Positions 30,851-40,887 of a stretch of 43,169 nucleotides of DNA are shown here, piece after piece. A program made the position numbers and the translations under genes. The notes under the pieces were generated by a model that was given only the letters and a program-made list of their open reading frames with translations, ran no database searches and was not told the DNA's origin. The number at the start of each line of letters is the position of its first letter. The first letter of the stretch is position 1. Source of the stretch: Armatimonadota bacterium (lineage in GTDB: Bacteria > Armatimonadota > Armatimonadia > Armatimonadales > Capsulimonadaceae); NCBI GenBank assembly GCA_019239955.1, contig JAFAZD010000282.1, positions 1 to 43,169 on the forward strand, in the 5' to 3' direction.

Positions 30851-31343
30851 GGCTCGCCACCTCCCCCGAAGCGGGAGAGGATGAGCGGCGATGGGTTTCC
30901 TTCGCTGTCCGTTTCGGGGAGGGTGGCGAGGCTTGCCGAGGCGGGAGGGGTTCCTGTAATCGCGCCAGCAACGGCGCGTTGGCGGGCGGGAATGGGTAAT
31001 GCGCCAAATCGGACGGGGCGACCCAGGCGACCTGCCGGCTGTCCAGGGGCTGGGCGTCGGCGGTGTCGGCGCGGCACAGGAACGGGTGCAGCGTCACGAG
31101 GCGCTCCGGGTACTCAAACGGGACCGGCGGCCAGGCTTCCAAGACTGTCACCGTCAGGCCGACCTCCTCCCGCGCCTCCCGCATGGCGCAGTCCGTCAGG
31201 GACTCGCCGGGAAGACATTTGCCGCCGGGGAACTCCCAGAAGTCGGCGAGGTGCGCGCCTTGCTTTCGCAGCGCGATCAGATAACGCTGCTCGGTCGGGT
31301 GGCGGATGATCGCCAGCGCGATGTCGAACGCCTCCTTAGCCAA
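30774..31343 (-). CDS. mutT: Nudix hydrolase, MutT-like
   Basis: 189 aa from a TTG at 31343; no ATG exists before the domain, and this start overlaps the mutY stop by 8 nt. The Nudix box is complete: GGKCLPGESLTDCAMREAREEVGL. FDIALAIIRHPTEQRYLIALRKQ and FWEFPGGK match 8-oxo-dGTP pyrophosphatases, and PLDSRQVAWVAPSDLAHYPFPPANAPLLARL is the usual end of the fold (to about residue 130). The remaining 55-60 residues (PPRQASPPSPKRTAKE...) are low-complexity and read from an inverted-repeat element and the ftcD 3' end, so the natural stop seems to have been lost. Coupled to mutY, it would sanitise oxidised nucleotides. Confidence 0.82.
   Translation of the reverse strand: MAKEAFDIALAIIRHPTEQRYLIALRKQGAHLADFWEFPGGKCLPGESLTDCAMREAREEVGLTVTVLEAWPPVPFEYPERLVTLHPFLCRADTADAQPLDSRQVAWVAPSDLAHYPFPPANAPLLARLQEPLPPRQASPPSPKRTAKETHRRSSSPASGEVASLSEPEGVLHPERPPQANSPAEPGRA
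30831..30952. repeat. Large inverted repeat at the junction of ftcD and mutT
   Basis: Arms of 40 nt (30831-30870 and 30913-30952) match at roughly 34 positions, with a 42-nt centre. Each arm carries GCTCGCCACC/GGTGGCGAGG-type segments. Both genes run into it from opposite sides and end in it, so it supplies the C-terminus of FtcD and the C-terminal tail of MutT. Confidence 0.75.
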
Positions 31344-32448
31344 AGTCCAGCCGCCCCTGCACGGCCTCCTGCGCCAGCTTTTCCAGAAGACGCACCTGGG
31401 GCGTCGCCAGCGCGTAGTGTTTGAGGCTGTCCGGCGGCTCCCAGACGAAGCGGGCGCAGCCGACGGCGACCGGCGCGGCGTCTGGCGGCGCGTCCGCCGT
31501 GAAGCCGTGCAGCGTGATGCGCCGATTGGCGACGACGTGCTTGATGCTGCCGAACGGCGTGACCGGGCCGACGGCCAGGCCGACGGCCTCGCAGGCCGCC
31601 CGCGCCGCGCACTGGGGCAGGGTCTCGCCCTCCTGCCGGGTGGCGCGCGGCAGCTCCCACAGGCCGCCCCATAGACTTGCCTCCGGGGGCCGCTGCGCCA
31701 GCAGGACCCGCCTCTGTCCATCACGGATAACGATGGACACATCTTCCACGTCCAGCCACGTCTTAACCCCCTGGAACTGCGGGTAGGCCGTCGGCTCGCC
31801 CAGCGCCTTTGCCGCGCAGAGGCTCTCAACCGGACAGGACGAACAGCGCGGGGCCGCTGCCGTGCAGACCAGCGCACCCAGCTCCATCATCGCCTGGTTG
31901 AAGTCCCCTGCTCTGCCTCCGGGTATTGCCTCCTCCGCCAGCCGCCAGAGTTCGGCCTGCGTCGCCGCCGATGTCTTGGGATCGCCCGTCACCGCGTAGA
32001 CGCGCGAGAGCACCCGAATGACGTTCGCATCCAGAATGGGCGCCTCCTGATTGAACGCAATGGACAGGATCGCCCCCGCCGTGTACCGCCCGATGCCCGG
32101 CAACGCCAGAAGCTGCGCCGGGTCCGACGGCACCCGCCCGCCGTACTTCGCCATCACTTCCTGCGCCCCCCGGTGCAGGTTCCGCGCCCGCGCGTAATAG
32201 CCCAGCCCGGCCCAGTGCTTCAGCACATCATCCAGCGGCGCGTGGGCGAGGACTTCTACTGTGGGGAACCGCGCCATCCATCGGTCGTAGAACGGGATCA
32301 CGGCGGCCACCGTCGTCTGCTGCAGCATGATCTCCGACACCCACACGGCATACGGGTCGTGCTGCCGCCGACGCCACGGCAGGTCGCGCTTGTTCCGCTC
32401 GTACCAGGCGAGCAATGCGTGGGCGAATTCTCCTTTCTTTTCAGACAT
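31336..32448 (-). CDS. mutY: A/G-specific adenine DNA glycosylase
   Basis: 370 aa. It removes A mispaired with 8-oxoG. The start ATG at 32448 follows the upstream stop by 2 nt. HhH-GPD domain: LPWRRRQHDPYAVWVSEIMLQQTTV, then LPGIGRYTAGAILSIAFNQ with the helix-hairpin-helix and the catalytic Asp in APILDANVIRVLSR. The [4Fe-4S] ligands are CTAAAPRCSSCPVESLC with spacing C-x6-C-x2-C-x5-C. The C-terminal domain (about 235-365) is the MutT-like 8-oxoG reader: SIVIRDGQRRVLLAQRP, LWGGLWELPRA, FGSIKHVVANRRITLHGF. The mutT gene follows directly, giving both halves of the GO repair pathway. Confidence 0.95.
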   Translation of the reverse strand: MSEKKGEFAHALLAWYERNKRDLPWRRRQHDPYAVWVSEIMLQQTTVAAVIPFYDRWMARFPTVEVLAHAPLDDVLKHWAGLGYYARARNLHRGAQEVMAKYGGRVPSDPAQLLALPGIGRYTAGAILSIAFNQEAPILDANVIRVLSRVYAVTGDPKTSAATQAELWRLAEEAIPGGRAGDFNQAMMELGALVCTAAAPRCSSCPVESLCAAKALGEPTAYPQFQGVKTWLDVEDVSIVIRDGQRRVLLAQRPPEASLWGGLWELPRATRQEGETLPQCAARAACEAVGLAVGPVTPFGSIKHVVANRRITLHGFTADAPPDAAPVAVGCARFVWEPPDSLKHYALATPQVRLLEKLAQEAVQGRLDFG

Positions 32449-32450
32449 CG

Positions 32451-32898
32451 TCAGTAATGCACCCAAATGACCCGCAGGCGGCAATCCAATATCCGTTCCA
32501 ATGCGCGTACCTGGTCCCGCTCAAGATCGGGTACATCAGGGTTCCTGGCTTCCAGAACGAAACGCGCGAAGCCCACCGGCCAGTCATAATTCAAATCGTT
32601 CAACGAGAGCCATGCGCCGCAACAAGGCATCGGCATGACAAGATGGGTGAACAGCGTTTCACAGGCTGTGTCCATCATCTGCGTCCAACGGCCGTCGTCC
32701 AGCAAACCCGCGTGACACGCCGGGCAGAGAACCCGTTCCATGTTCCCGCCGCAGTCTACGAACTGAATATGTTCCCATACTTGCGTTCGCACCTCGTCCG
32801 CATGAGGCACGAACGATTGGAGAAGGTCACGCGCCCTCTCTTGGGCCGATACCTCCGGCACATGGTCCGGGACAAGGGGAATGAGCCGAAGGTAATTG

Positions 32899-32906
<8 letters not shown>
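32451..32906 (-). CDS. Uncharacterised Cys-rich protein in the mutY operon
   Basis: 151 aa. Start at the ATG 32906, overlapping the macro-domain stop by 8 nt; stop 2 nt before mutY. I do not recognise a named family. Visible features: LRLIPLVPDHVP at the N-terminus, IQFVDCGGNMERVLCPACHAGLLDD with a CPxCH knuckle and MPCCGAWLSLNDLNYDWPVGFARFVLEARNP with a CCG pair. CPxC plus CCG suggests a zinc-binding site, possibly of the treble-clef or zinc-ribbon kind. The even spacing and the P-x-x-G-F-A-R-F motif look like a conserved family rather than a chance frame. Its packing within a repair operon suggests a linked role, which is inference. Confidence 0.7.
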
Positions 32907-35137
<2,231 letters not shown>

Positions 35138-35142
35138 ACGAC

Positions 35143-35171
35143 GGAGGGGCGACCCGGCGGGTCGCCCCTCC
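35143..35171. terminator. Bidirectional hairpin terminator
   Basis: GGAGGGGCGACCC, loop GGC, GGGTCGCCCCTCC: a perfect 13-nt stem 5 nt after the arabinofuranosidase stop and 15 nt from the end of the convergent pstB. No T-tract on either side. Confidence 0.7.
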
Positions 35172-35186
35172 CCACTTCGCAAGGCA

Positions 35187-36020
35187 TCAGCCGAAGCGGC
35201 CCTCGACGTAGGCCTCGGTGTCCTTGTCCTGCGGGTTGTTGAAGATCTGCTCGGTGTCGGCAAACTCCTTGAGCTCGCCGCGCAGGAAGAATCCGGTCTT
35301 CTGAGAAACGCGCGCGGCCTGCTGCATATTGTGTGTGACGATGATGATGGTGTACTCGCGCTTCAAGTCCTCCATCAATTGCTCAATGCGGAAGGTGGAG
35401 TTGGGGTCCAGCGCCGAGCATGGCTCGTCCATCAGAATGACTTCGGGTTCCACGGCCAGCGTCCGCGCGATGCAGAGGCGCTGCTGCTGGCCGCCGGAGA
35501 GGGCGAAGGCGGAGACCTTCAACTTGTCTTTGACCTCGTCCCAAAGGGCCGACCCTCTCAGCGTCCGCTCCACGATCTCATTGAGCTTCTTGCGGTTGTT
35601 CAGGCCGTGGATGCGCGGGCCGTAGGCGATGTTGTCGTAGATGGACATCGGGAACGGGTTCGGCTTCTGGAAGACCATGCCGACGCGCTTGCGCAGGTCC
35701 ACCACGTCCACGCGCGGCTCGTAGATGTCGCGGCCGTCCAGCGTGACTTTACCAGTCAGACGTGTGCCATCAATCAGGTCGTTCATGCGGTTGAGGGCGC
35801 GCAGGAACGTGGACTTGCCGCAGCCGGACGGGCCGATCAGCGCCGTCACCTGCTTCGCGGGGACGGTGATGTTGACGTTCTTGAGCGCGTGGAACTCGCC
35901 GTAGTAGAAGTCCACGCCGTCGGCCTTCATCTTGGCCGCGCCGAGGGGGACCTGCTGGGGGGCAACGCTCGGCAACGTGGCGGCCTCGGAAGGGGTCTGT
36001 TGCATTTGGGCTTCAGCCAT
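35187..36020 (-). CDS. pstB: Phosphate ABC transporter ATP-binding protein
   Basis: 277 aa. It couples ATP hydrolysis to phosphate import. Walker [21 protein letters not shown]-loop region [24 protein letters not shown], signature [34 protein letters not shown] with Walker B, and [15 protein letters not shown]. The [12 protein letters not shown] segment is specific to PstB. The N-terminal 30 residues are a Gln/Ala-rich extension. It is 5 nt from pstA. No phoU follows. Confidence 0.97.
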   Translation of the reverse strand: MAEAQMQQTPSEAATLPSVAPQQVPLGAAKMKADGVDFYYGEFHALKNVNITVPAKQVTALIGPSGCGKSTFLRALNRMNDLIDGTRLTGKVTLDGRDIYEPRVDVVDLRKRVGMVFQKPNPFPMSIYDNIAYGPRIHGLNNRKKLNEIVERTLRGSALWDEVKDKLKVSAFALSGGQQQRLCIARTLAVEPEVILMDEPCSALDPNSTFRIEQLMEDLKREYTIIIVTHNMQQAARVSQKTGFFLRGELKEFADTEQIFNNPQDKDTEAYVEGRFG

Positions 36021-36025
36021 GGAGA

Positions 36026-36913
36026 TTATTTTTCCTCAAGGAGATTGCTGCGGGTCGCGTAACGGGCAGCGATGCTCAGGACCAAAATCATGGTGATCAA
36101 AATGATCGCGCCGGCCCAGGCGATGTTGTTCAGGTCGGCGTTCGGCATCTGCGAGTAGTTGTAGATGCGCAGCGGCAGGGCGTCAATCGGCGCGTTCAGG
36201 GTCGGAACCGAAATGCCGGCGACCTTGTGGGTCTCAAAGAACTCGTTGCCCAGGATGGTGAAGAGCAGCGGGGCCGTCTCGCCCGCGATGCGCGCCAGCG
36301 CCAGCATGATTCCGGTGATGACCCCGCCGCGCGCGGAGGGCAGGACGACGCTCCACATGGTCCGCCAGCGGGTCGCGCCCAGCCCCAGCGAGGCTTCGCG
36401 CAGGGAGAACGGCACCAGGCGCAGAATCTCCTCAGTCGTGCGCATCACCGTCGGGATCATCAAAATGCCCAGCGCGAAGCCGCCGGCATAGGCCGTGAAC
36501 GCCGTCTGGCCCGGATGCGCCTTCGCCGTCGGCACCACCACGGCGGCATACGCGAAGATGCCAATGACGATAGAGGGGATGCCGTTCAATACGTCCGTGA
36601 AGAAGCGCACCAGCGACGCGAACCGCCCGCGCGCCTCCAATTGGTAAATGCCGCCGAGAATCCCCAGCGGCAGGCCCATCACCGAGGCCAGCCCCAGCAG
36701 GGTCAGCGTCCCGAAGATGGACTGGGCGATGCCGCCCTGCCGGTAATTGACGTTGTCGGGCAGCCGGGTGAACAGGTGCCAGCTCATGTAGCGCAGGCCC
36801 TTGGACATCAGAAAGAGCAGCACCAGGCCGAGCACCAGGATCGCCAGCGCCGCGCCCAGCATGCACAGGGTCAGCATGACGCTGTTCGTCAATTTGCGCG
36901 CAGAGGTGCTCAT
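36026..36913 (-). CDS. pstA: Phosphate ABC transporter permease PstA
   Basis: 295 aa from the ATG at 36913. Six membrane helices, starting [23 protein letters not shown]. The permease core has [50 protein letters not shown] (PstA family), and the EAA-type loop [23 protein letters not shown]. It overlaps pstC's end by a few nt at its start region, so translation is coupled. It forms the phosphate channel with PstC. Confidence 0.95.
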   Translation of the reverse strand: MSTSARKLTNSVMLTLCMLGAALAILVLGLVLLFLMSKGLRYMSWHLFTRLPDNVNYRQGGIAQSIFGTLTLLGLASVMGLPLGILGGIYQLEARGRFASLVRFFTDVLNGIPSIVIGIFAYAAVVVPTAKAHPGQTAFTAYAGGFALGILMIPTVMRTTEEILRLVPFSLREASLGLGATRWRTMWSVVLPSARGGVITGIMLALARIAGETAPLLFTILGNEFFETHKVAGISVPTLNAPIDALPLRIYNYSQMPNADLNNIAWAGAIILITMILVLSIAARYATRSNLLEEK

Positions 36914-36914
36914 G

Positions 36915-37985
36915 CTATTTCCTCCCCTGGACATCCTTGGCCGTGTAGAAGACCAGCAGGCGGGCGATGATGTTCACCCCGATGGTGACGCAGAACAGCA
37001 CCAGGCCGATCTCGACCAGGGCCGAGATGTTCAGGCCGGGGATGGCCTCGTTGAATTTGTTGGCGAGTACGCTCGCCATGGTGTTCGCCGGGTTGATCAG
37101 CGATGGGTCTATGCCGGAGGGGTGCTTGGTCAGGTCCGGCGTGCCGTTGCCGATCACCATCGTGACCGCCATGGTCTCGCCGAGGGCGCGGCCCAGGCCC
37201 AGAATGACCGCGCCGATGATGCCGGACTTGGCGTAGGGCATGACGACCCGCCCGATGGTCTCCCACTGCGTCGCCCCCAGCGCGTAGGAGCCTTCGCGCT
37301 GGGCGCGCGGAATCGCCCGCAAGATGTCGCGCGTGACCGCCGTGATGAACGGAGTGATCATGATCGCCAGAATCACGCCCGCCGCCAGCATGGAGTAGCC
37401 GGTGGGAATGCCCGCAAACAGCGCGCCGAAGATCGGCAGATGGTCCATGTGGTGGTCCGCCGCCGGCGTCATCACCCACCGCTTCAGCCAGGGAATCAGG
37501 ATGAAGATGCCCCACAGCCCGTAGACGACGCTGGGGATGGCCGCCAATAATTCAATCAGGAAGGTCGCCGGGGTGCGAATCCAGCGCGGGGCCAGCTCCG
37601 ACAGGAACACCGCCGCCCCCAGGCTGACGGGCACGGACAGGATCAACGCGATCAGCGAGGAGTAGAGGGTGCCGAAGATGAACGGCAGCGCGTGGTAGCT
37701 GTCGGTCTCCTCGTTCCAGTCCGGCTTGGTCAGGAAGGTCCAGCCGGAGTGATGGATGGAGATCATGCTGGCGCCGACGAGCTGCCAGACCAGCCAGAGG
37801 ATGATGACGAAAATGGAGAGCGAGGCGAGGAGGGTGACGCCGGAATAGATTTTGTCGCCGTAGCGGGCGGCGACGGGCGTATCGGGGACCTGCGGCTTCT
37901 GGGCAACGGCGACTCGGGCGGGGGACGCGCCGGGACGCGACAACGCCGCCGGGGACGCCAAATCTGCCATTTGTGATTTTTTCAT
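36915..37985 (-). CDS. pstC: Phosphate ABC transporter permease PstC
   Basis: 356 aa from the ATG at 37985. The N-terminal 55 residues are Ala/Pro-rich; then six helices begin (YSGVTLLASLSIFVIILWLVW). Permease core: FIFGTLYSSLIALILSVPVSLGAAVFLSELAP, FLIELLAAIPSVVYGLWGIFIL (PstC signature) and the loop REGSYALGATQWETIGRVVMPYAKSGI. First gene of pstC-pstA-pstB. The phosphate-binding PstS is not in this window and must be elsewhere. A Pho box and -10 element lie 34-88 nt upstream. Confidence 0.95.
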   Translation of the reverse strand: MKKSQMADLASPAALSRPGASPARVAVAQKPQVPDTPVAARYGDKIYSGVTLLASLSIFVIILWLVWQLVGASMISIHHSGWTFLTKPDWNEETDSYHALPFIFGTLYSSLIALILSVPVSLGAAVFLSELAPRWIRTPATFLIELLAAIPSVVYGLWGIFILIPWLKRWVMTPAADHHMDHLPIFGALFAGIPTGYSMLAAGVILAIMITPFITAVTRDILRAIPRAQREGSYALGATQWETIGRVVMPYAKSGIIGAVILGLGRALGETMAVTMVIGNGTPDLTKHPSGIDPSLINPANTMASVLANKFNEAIPGLNISALVEIGLVLFCVTIGVNIIARLLVFYTAKDVQGRK

Positions 37986-38018
37986 AACGCTTCGCCGGTG
38001 CGAGTGGTCTGCGTCCTT

Positions 38019-38073
38019 AGTATACACTGCGAGCCGTTAAGTCAACATTAAGAAAATGTTAAGAAAATGTTAA
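38019..38073 (-). promoter_or_regulatory. Pho box and promoter of pstCAB
   Basis: On the minus strand TTAACA (38073-38068), TTAACA (38062-38057), TTAATG (38051-38046) and TTAACG (38040-38035) recur at exact 11-nt steps; the first two intervals are both TTTTC. The -10 box TATACT (38024-38019) starts 10 nt downstream of the last repeat, in the place of a -35. This is the arrangement of PhoB/PhoP-activated promoters, with tandem direct repeats one helical turn apart. Confidence 0.85.
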
Positions 38074-38294
38074 AACCTAAGCTCGCCTTCCATGTTGGCC
38101 TGCGGAGCGGACAGGGTAAGCCCCAGAAGCCCCCCGCCCCTGAAAGACCGGGAGCGCCCGATGGCTGAGATGCTGCGCCCGATGCTGCGCCAGGCCCGCC
38201 GCAGGCTGCCCGAACGCGCCTTGGGCGTGGTCGCCGGCGCGGGCTGAGTGGAGTGGCCTGAGTGGTCTGCGCTCCTGATGGATTGTTCCGTCAT
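38070..38294 (-). CDS. Possible small basic protein
   Basis: 74 aa: N-terminal half hydrophilic (MTEQSIRSADHSGHSTQPAP), then Arg/Ser-rich (RRAWRSIGRSISAIGRSRS) and ending with GLLGLTLSAPQ. GGGAGG lies about 11 nt before the ATG. Nothing is recognised. The 3' end overlaps the first repeat of the Pho box by only 4 nt. A chance frame is as likely as a gene. Without it, 38074-38330 would be empty intergenic sequence. Confidence 0.3.
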   Translation of the reverse strand: MTEQSIRSADHSGHSTQPAPATTPKARSGSLRRAWRSIGRSISAIGRSRSFRGGGLLGLTLSAPQANMEGELRF

Positions 38295-38330
38295 GCTACT
38301 GAAGCCTCCCGGGGGATCATCACATCACTG

Positions 38331-39299
38331 TCATATCCCTGGATGCGGATTCGCCTGCGCCCGCAGGGTGGACACGTACCAGTCCAGGAATTTGTCCGGG
38401 CGCGGGTGGACCAAGACGGTGACGTTGGGCGGGCCATCGGTGAGTCGGGTGAGGCCGTCCTCGTCCACGACGACGCGGCGCCGCTCCGCGTCGCAGAAGG
38501 GGTGGCTCAGGGCGTAGGCGGCGGCGACCACGTCGAACAGCGTCGGCGTGCCCCCGCCCCAGAGGTTGGTCAGCGCCGCCAGCGCATCCGTGGCCGGCGT
38601 GCCGTCCGCGAAGAGCCGCTTCTGTCGCTCCAGGTCCAGTTGCATCATGGTCGTCACCTCCAGGCCGGCCATGACCAGGGGGACGCCGCTGGTGAAGACC
38701 GCCCGCGCGGCGGCGGGGTCGCAGCGGACGTTCCACTCCGGCACGGCGGGCGGCCGGTTGTTGTAGCCGACGTACACCGCCCCGGCCATCAGGACGATGC
38801 GCCGAATCTTGGGCCGCACCTCCGGGTAGCGCGTCACCAGGTCGCCAAGATTGACCATCGGGCCGATGCCGATCAATGTGATCTGGCCGGGCGCACGGTC
38901 AATCTGCGCCTTGAGGAACGTCACGGCGTCCTCGGAACAGATCGCGGGCGAGTGGAAGCCGCGCGCCCAGTCCCATTGCCGCCGGATGGGGCTGCCGCCG
39001 ACCCTCCCGGCGTACACCGGCACATCCGGGCGGCCCATCACCGCGAGCAGCTTGGCGGCGATCTGCGCCCGCTTGTGCGTCTCCCCCCAGGTCGTCGTCA
39101 CCCCCAGCAGTCTCACATGGGGTGCGGACGCCACCAACGCCAGCGCGTAGGCATCGTCAATGTCGTCCCCGATGTCCGTGTCCAGGATGACCTTCTGGGT
39201 CGGCGTCGCGGCCGACGCAGGGACATGGGGAGAGAGGCATAGCGTCAGCAGGACGAAGATGGCGAGGCAAACGGTCTTAAAAAGTATCTGATTTTCCAT
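38331..39299 (-). CDS. Secreted inosine-uridine-preferring nucleoside hydrolase
   Basis: 322 aa from the ATG at 39299, which begins a signal peptide (KTVCLAIFVLLTLCLSPHVPASAA). Mature domain: VILDTDIGDDIDDAYALALVASAP, the Ca-binding and catalytic motif (DTDxGxDxDDAxAL); VRLLGVTTTWGET; LIGIGPMVNLGDLVTRYPEVRPKIRRIVLMAG; and CDPAAARAVFTSGVPLVMAGLEVT. The C-terminal active-site region LFDVVAAAYALSHPF replaces the usual (H)DP(L)A. Outside the cell it could release ribose and base from nucleosides. Members of the family also act on pyrimidine nucleosides or nicotinamide riboside. Confidence 0.88.
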   Translation of the reverse strand: MENQILFKTVCLAIFVLLTLCLSPHVPASAATPTQKVILDTDIGDDIDDAYALALVASAPHVRLLGVTTTWGETHKRAQIAAKLLAVMGRPDVPVYAGRVGGSPIRRQWDWARGFHSPAICSEDAVTFLKAQIDRAPGQITLIGIGPMVNLGDLVTRYPEVRPKIRRIVLMAGAVYVGYNNRPPAVPEWNVRCDPAAARAVFTSGVPLVMAGLEVTTMMQLDLERQKRLFADGTPATDALAALTNLWGGGTPTLFDVVAAAYALSHPFCDAERRRVVVDEDGLTRLTDGPPNVTVLVHPRPDKFLDWYVSTLRAQANPHPGI

Positions 39300-39328
39300 G
39301 AATTTCCGCAAGGAAGCCAGCCATGTAG

Positions 39329-39730
39329 TCACAGGATGCAGGAGAGCGTCAGCAGGTAGCCCAGAGTGGCCCAGAGGAAAGCCGGGACGGTGATGACGCC
39401 GTCGGTTCGCCGCCGCCACAGCCCCAGCAGGCCTAGGCCCGCCGCGCCAGCTAGCCCCAGAGCTGCGGCCTGAATCACCGACAGCCGCACCAGGAGCGCA
39501 ACCGGGGCGTTAACGGCCTGCCCTTCCTGGGAGAGCCACGTCAGCACCCCCGGAACGTAAGCGCCGAGCAGGAAGAAGCCGACTTGGGCGAACAGGTGGC
39601 ATAGGCGAGTGGGGAACGAGAGAGGTTCGCTCGGAACTCCGCCCTGTTCGGCGGGGGTGCGCTCCGGCGGAGGCGGCCAGACGGAATGATCATTCTGCAT
39701 CGCTGTAAGTCGTGGGACTCTCCGCTTCAC
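39329..39730 (-). CDS. Small hypothetical membrane protein
   Basis: 133 aa from a GTG at 39730, directly after the TAG of the ankyrin gene (TAGGTG); an ATG at 39700 gives 123 aa. No clear ribosome site, so translational coupling to the preceding gene is likely. Three membrane helices: LFAQVGFFLLGAYVPGVLTWL, LLVRLSVIQAAALGLAGAAGLGLLGLW and PAFLWATLGYLLTLSCIL. The N-terminal 40 residues are Pro-rich and hydrophilic. Not recognised; nothing in the context suggests a role beyond the adjacent ankyrin protein. Confidence 0.6.
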   Translation of the reverse strand: MKRRVPRLTAMQNDHSVWPPPPERTPAEQGGVPSEPLSFPTRLCHLFAQVGFFLLGAYVPGVLTWLSQEGQAVNAPVALLVRLSVIQAAALGLAGAAGLGLLGLWRRRTDGVITVPAFLWATLGYLLTLSCIL

Positions 39731-40609
39731 CTAACGGGCACCGTACCGGATCAGGATGACCGCGATCCGCCGGTAGGCCCGGCCCCTGGCCGGGTCGCTC
39801 GAAGCCTTCCGGGCGCAGTCAAGCAGTGAGTGGAAAAGAGGGTTTTGGAACTCGACGTTTGGGTCCGCCCCTGCCCGGCACAGGATCTCCACCACATCGG
39901 CGTGTCCGTCCACAACCGCGTTGAACAGCGGGGTGGCATCCCCTTCGTTGGGTATCTCCGTGGCACTGTTCACCGGGGCGCCAGCCTTCAGCAGAAGGCG
40001 GACCATCGCCGCGTCCCCCTGCCCCGCCGCGATCCCCAGCGGCGAGGTATTCTCCCACAGGTCAGGGCCCTGAATGACCTGTCGGGTGCAGACGGGGTCC
40101 GCCAGGATCATATGCCGAGCACGGTCCCGCATCCCCAGCCACAGGGCCGAGGTCAGGTCGAGCCGGCAGCCCTCTGCCAGCATCGCCCGCGCCGCGGCGA
40201 CCCGTTTCATCTCCGCGACCGCCTGGAGTGGCGTCTTGCCCCAAGCGTCTATCAGTCGTGTGTTCGCCCCGGCCCGAATCAGCAGCCGTACCACAGCCGG
40301 ACTCTGGGTGACGTGGAGAGGGGTGAATTTGTTGCCGCCGGTCGCATTCACATCCGCCCCGTGCCGGAGCAGCCAGCGGACCACGTCCACATCGCCCTCG
40401 GCGGCTGCCCAGAAGAGCGGGGTATACCGGCCCTCATCTCTCGACCGGATCAGGGCAGGATCGTGGCGGAGCAACGCCATTGCCCGACGGGTATTCCGGT
40501 TTGCCAGCGCCCGTTGCACTCTGTCGTCAGCGCGTAGGCTGGGCACGGCACAGAGCATCATCCCAGCAAAGATCAGTGCTGCTCTCATACCGCCTGCCCA
40601 GCGCCCCAT
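39731..40609 (-). CDS. Secreted ankyrin-repeat protein
   Basis: 292 aa from the ATG at 40609 (GGGAGGGG upstream); a later ATG at 40588 gives a shorter signal peptide. The N-terminus MGRWAGGMRAALIFAGMMLCAVPSLRA is exported. Ankyrin repeats follow: RYTPLFWAAAEGDVDVVRWLLRHGADVNA, NKFTPLHVTQSPAVVRLLIRAGANTRL, AWGKTPLQAVAEMKRVAAARAML, TSPLGIAAGQGDAAMVRLLLKAGAPVNS and ATPLFNAVVDGHADVVEILCRAGADPNV. They form a binding surface for an unknown partner in the envelope. The last residues are basic. Confidence 0.85.
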   Translation of the reverse strand: MGRWAGGMRAALIFAGMMLCAVPSLRADDRVQRALANRNTRRAMALLRHDPALIRSRDEGRYTPLFWAAAEGDVDVVRWLLRHGADVNATGGNKFTPLHVTQSPAVVRLLIRAGANTRLIDAWGKTPLQAVAEMKRVAAARAMLAEGCRLDLTSALWLGMRDRARHMILADPVCTRQVIQGPDLWENTSPLGIAAGQGDAAMVRLLLKAGAPVNSATEIPNEGDATPLFNAVVDGHADVVEILCRAGADPNVEFQNPLFHSLLDCARKASSDPARGRAYRRIAVILIRYGAR

Positions 40610-40887
40610 CAGCCCCTCCCTCAACGCCACTGCCATGTCCGGAAACTGCCGTTTGGCCCCCCCAATCATCGGGACGCCGTCACCGCAAGGCGGACGAGGC
40701 CACCTGCGCCACTGCCCGCAACTCCCCGTCGTTCCTGTTCCCATTCTACACCGAACAGCCATAAATTCGCCGGAGTGTAACGCTTTTCCTCTCTCTCCTG
40801 TGCGGTGCGCCGTCCGCGCATCTCCCGCGTCACAGACCTCGCCGGACGGCACGCTGATCTGGAGGATGACAAATAGTGAGGGGCAGT

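Noticed and set aside
38262-39242. 326-codon plus-strand frame opposite the nucleoside hydrolase
   Set aside because: The minus strand encodes the DTDxGDDxDD motif and a signal peptide; the plus frame has none.
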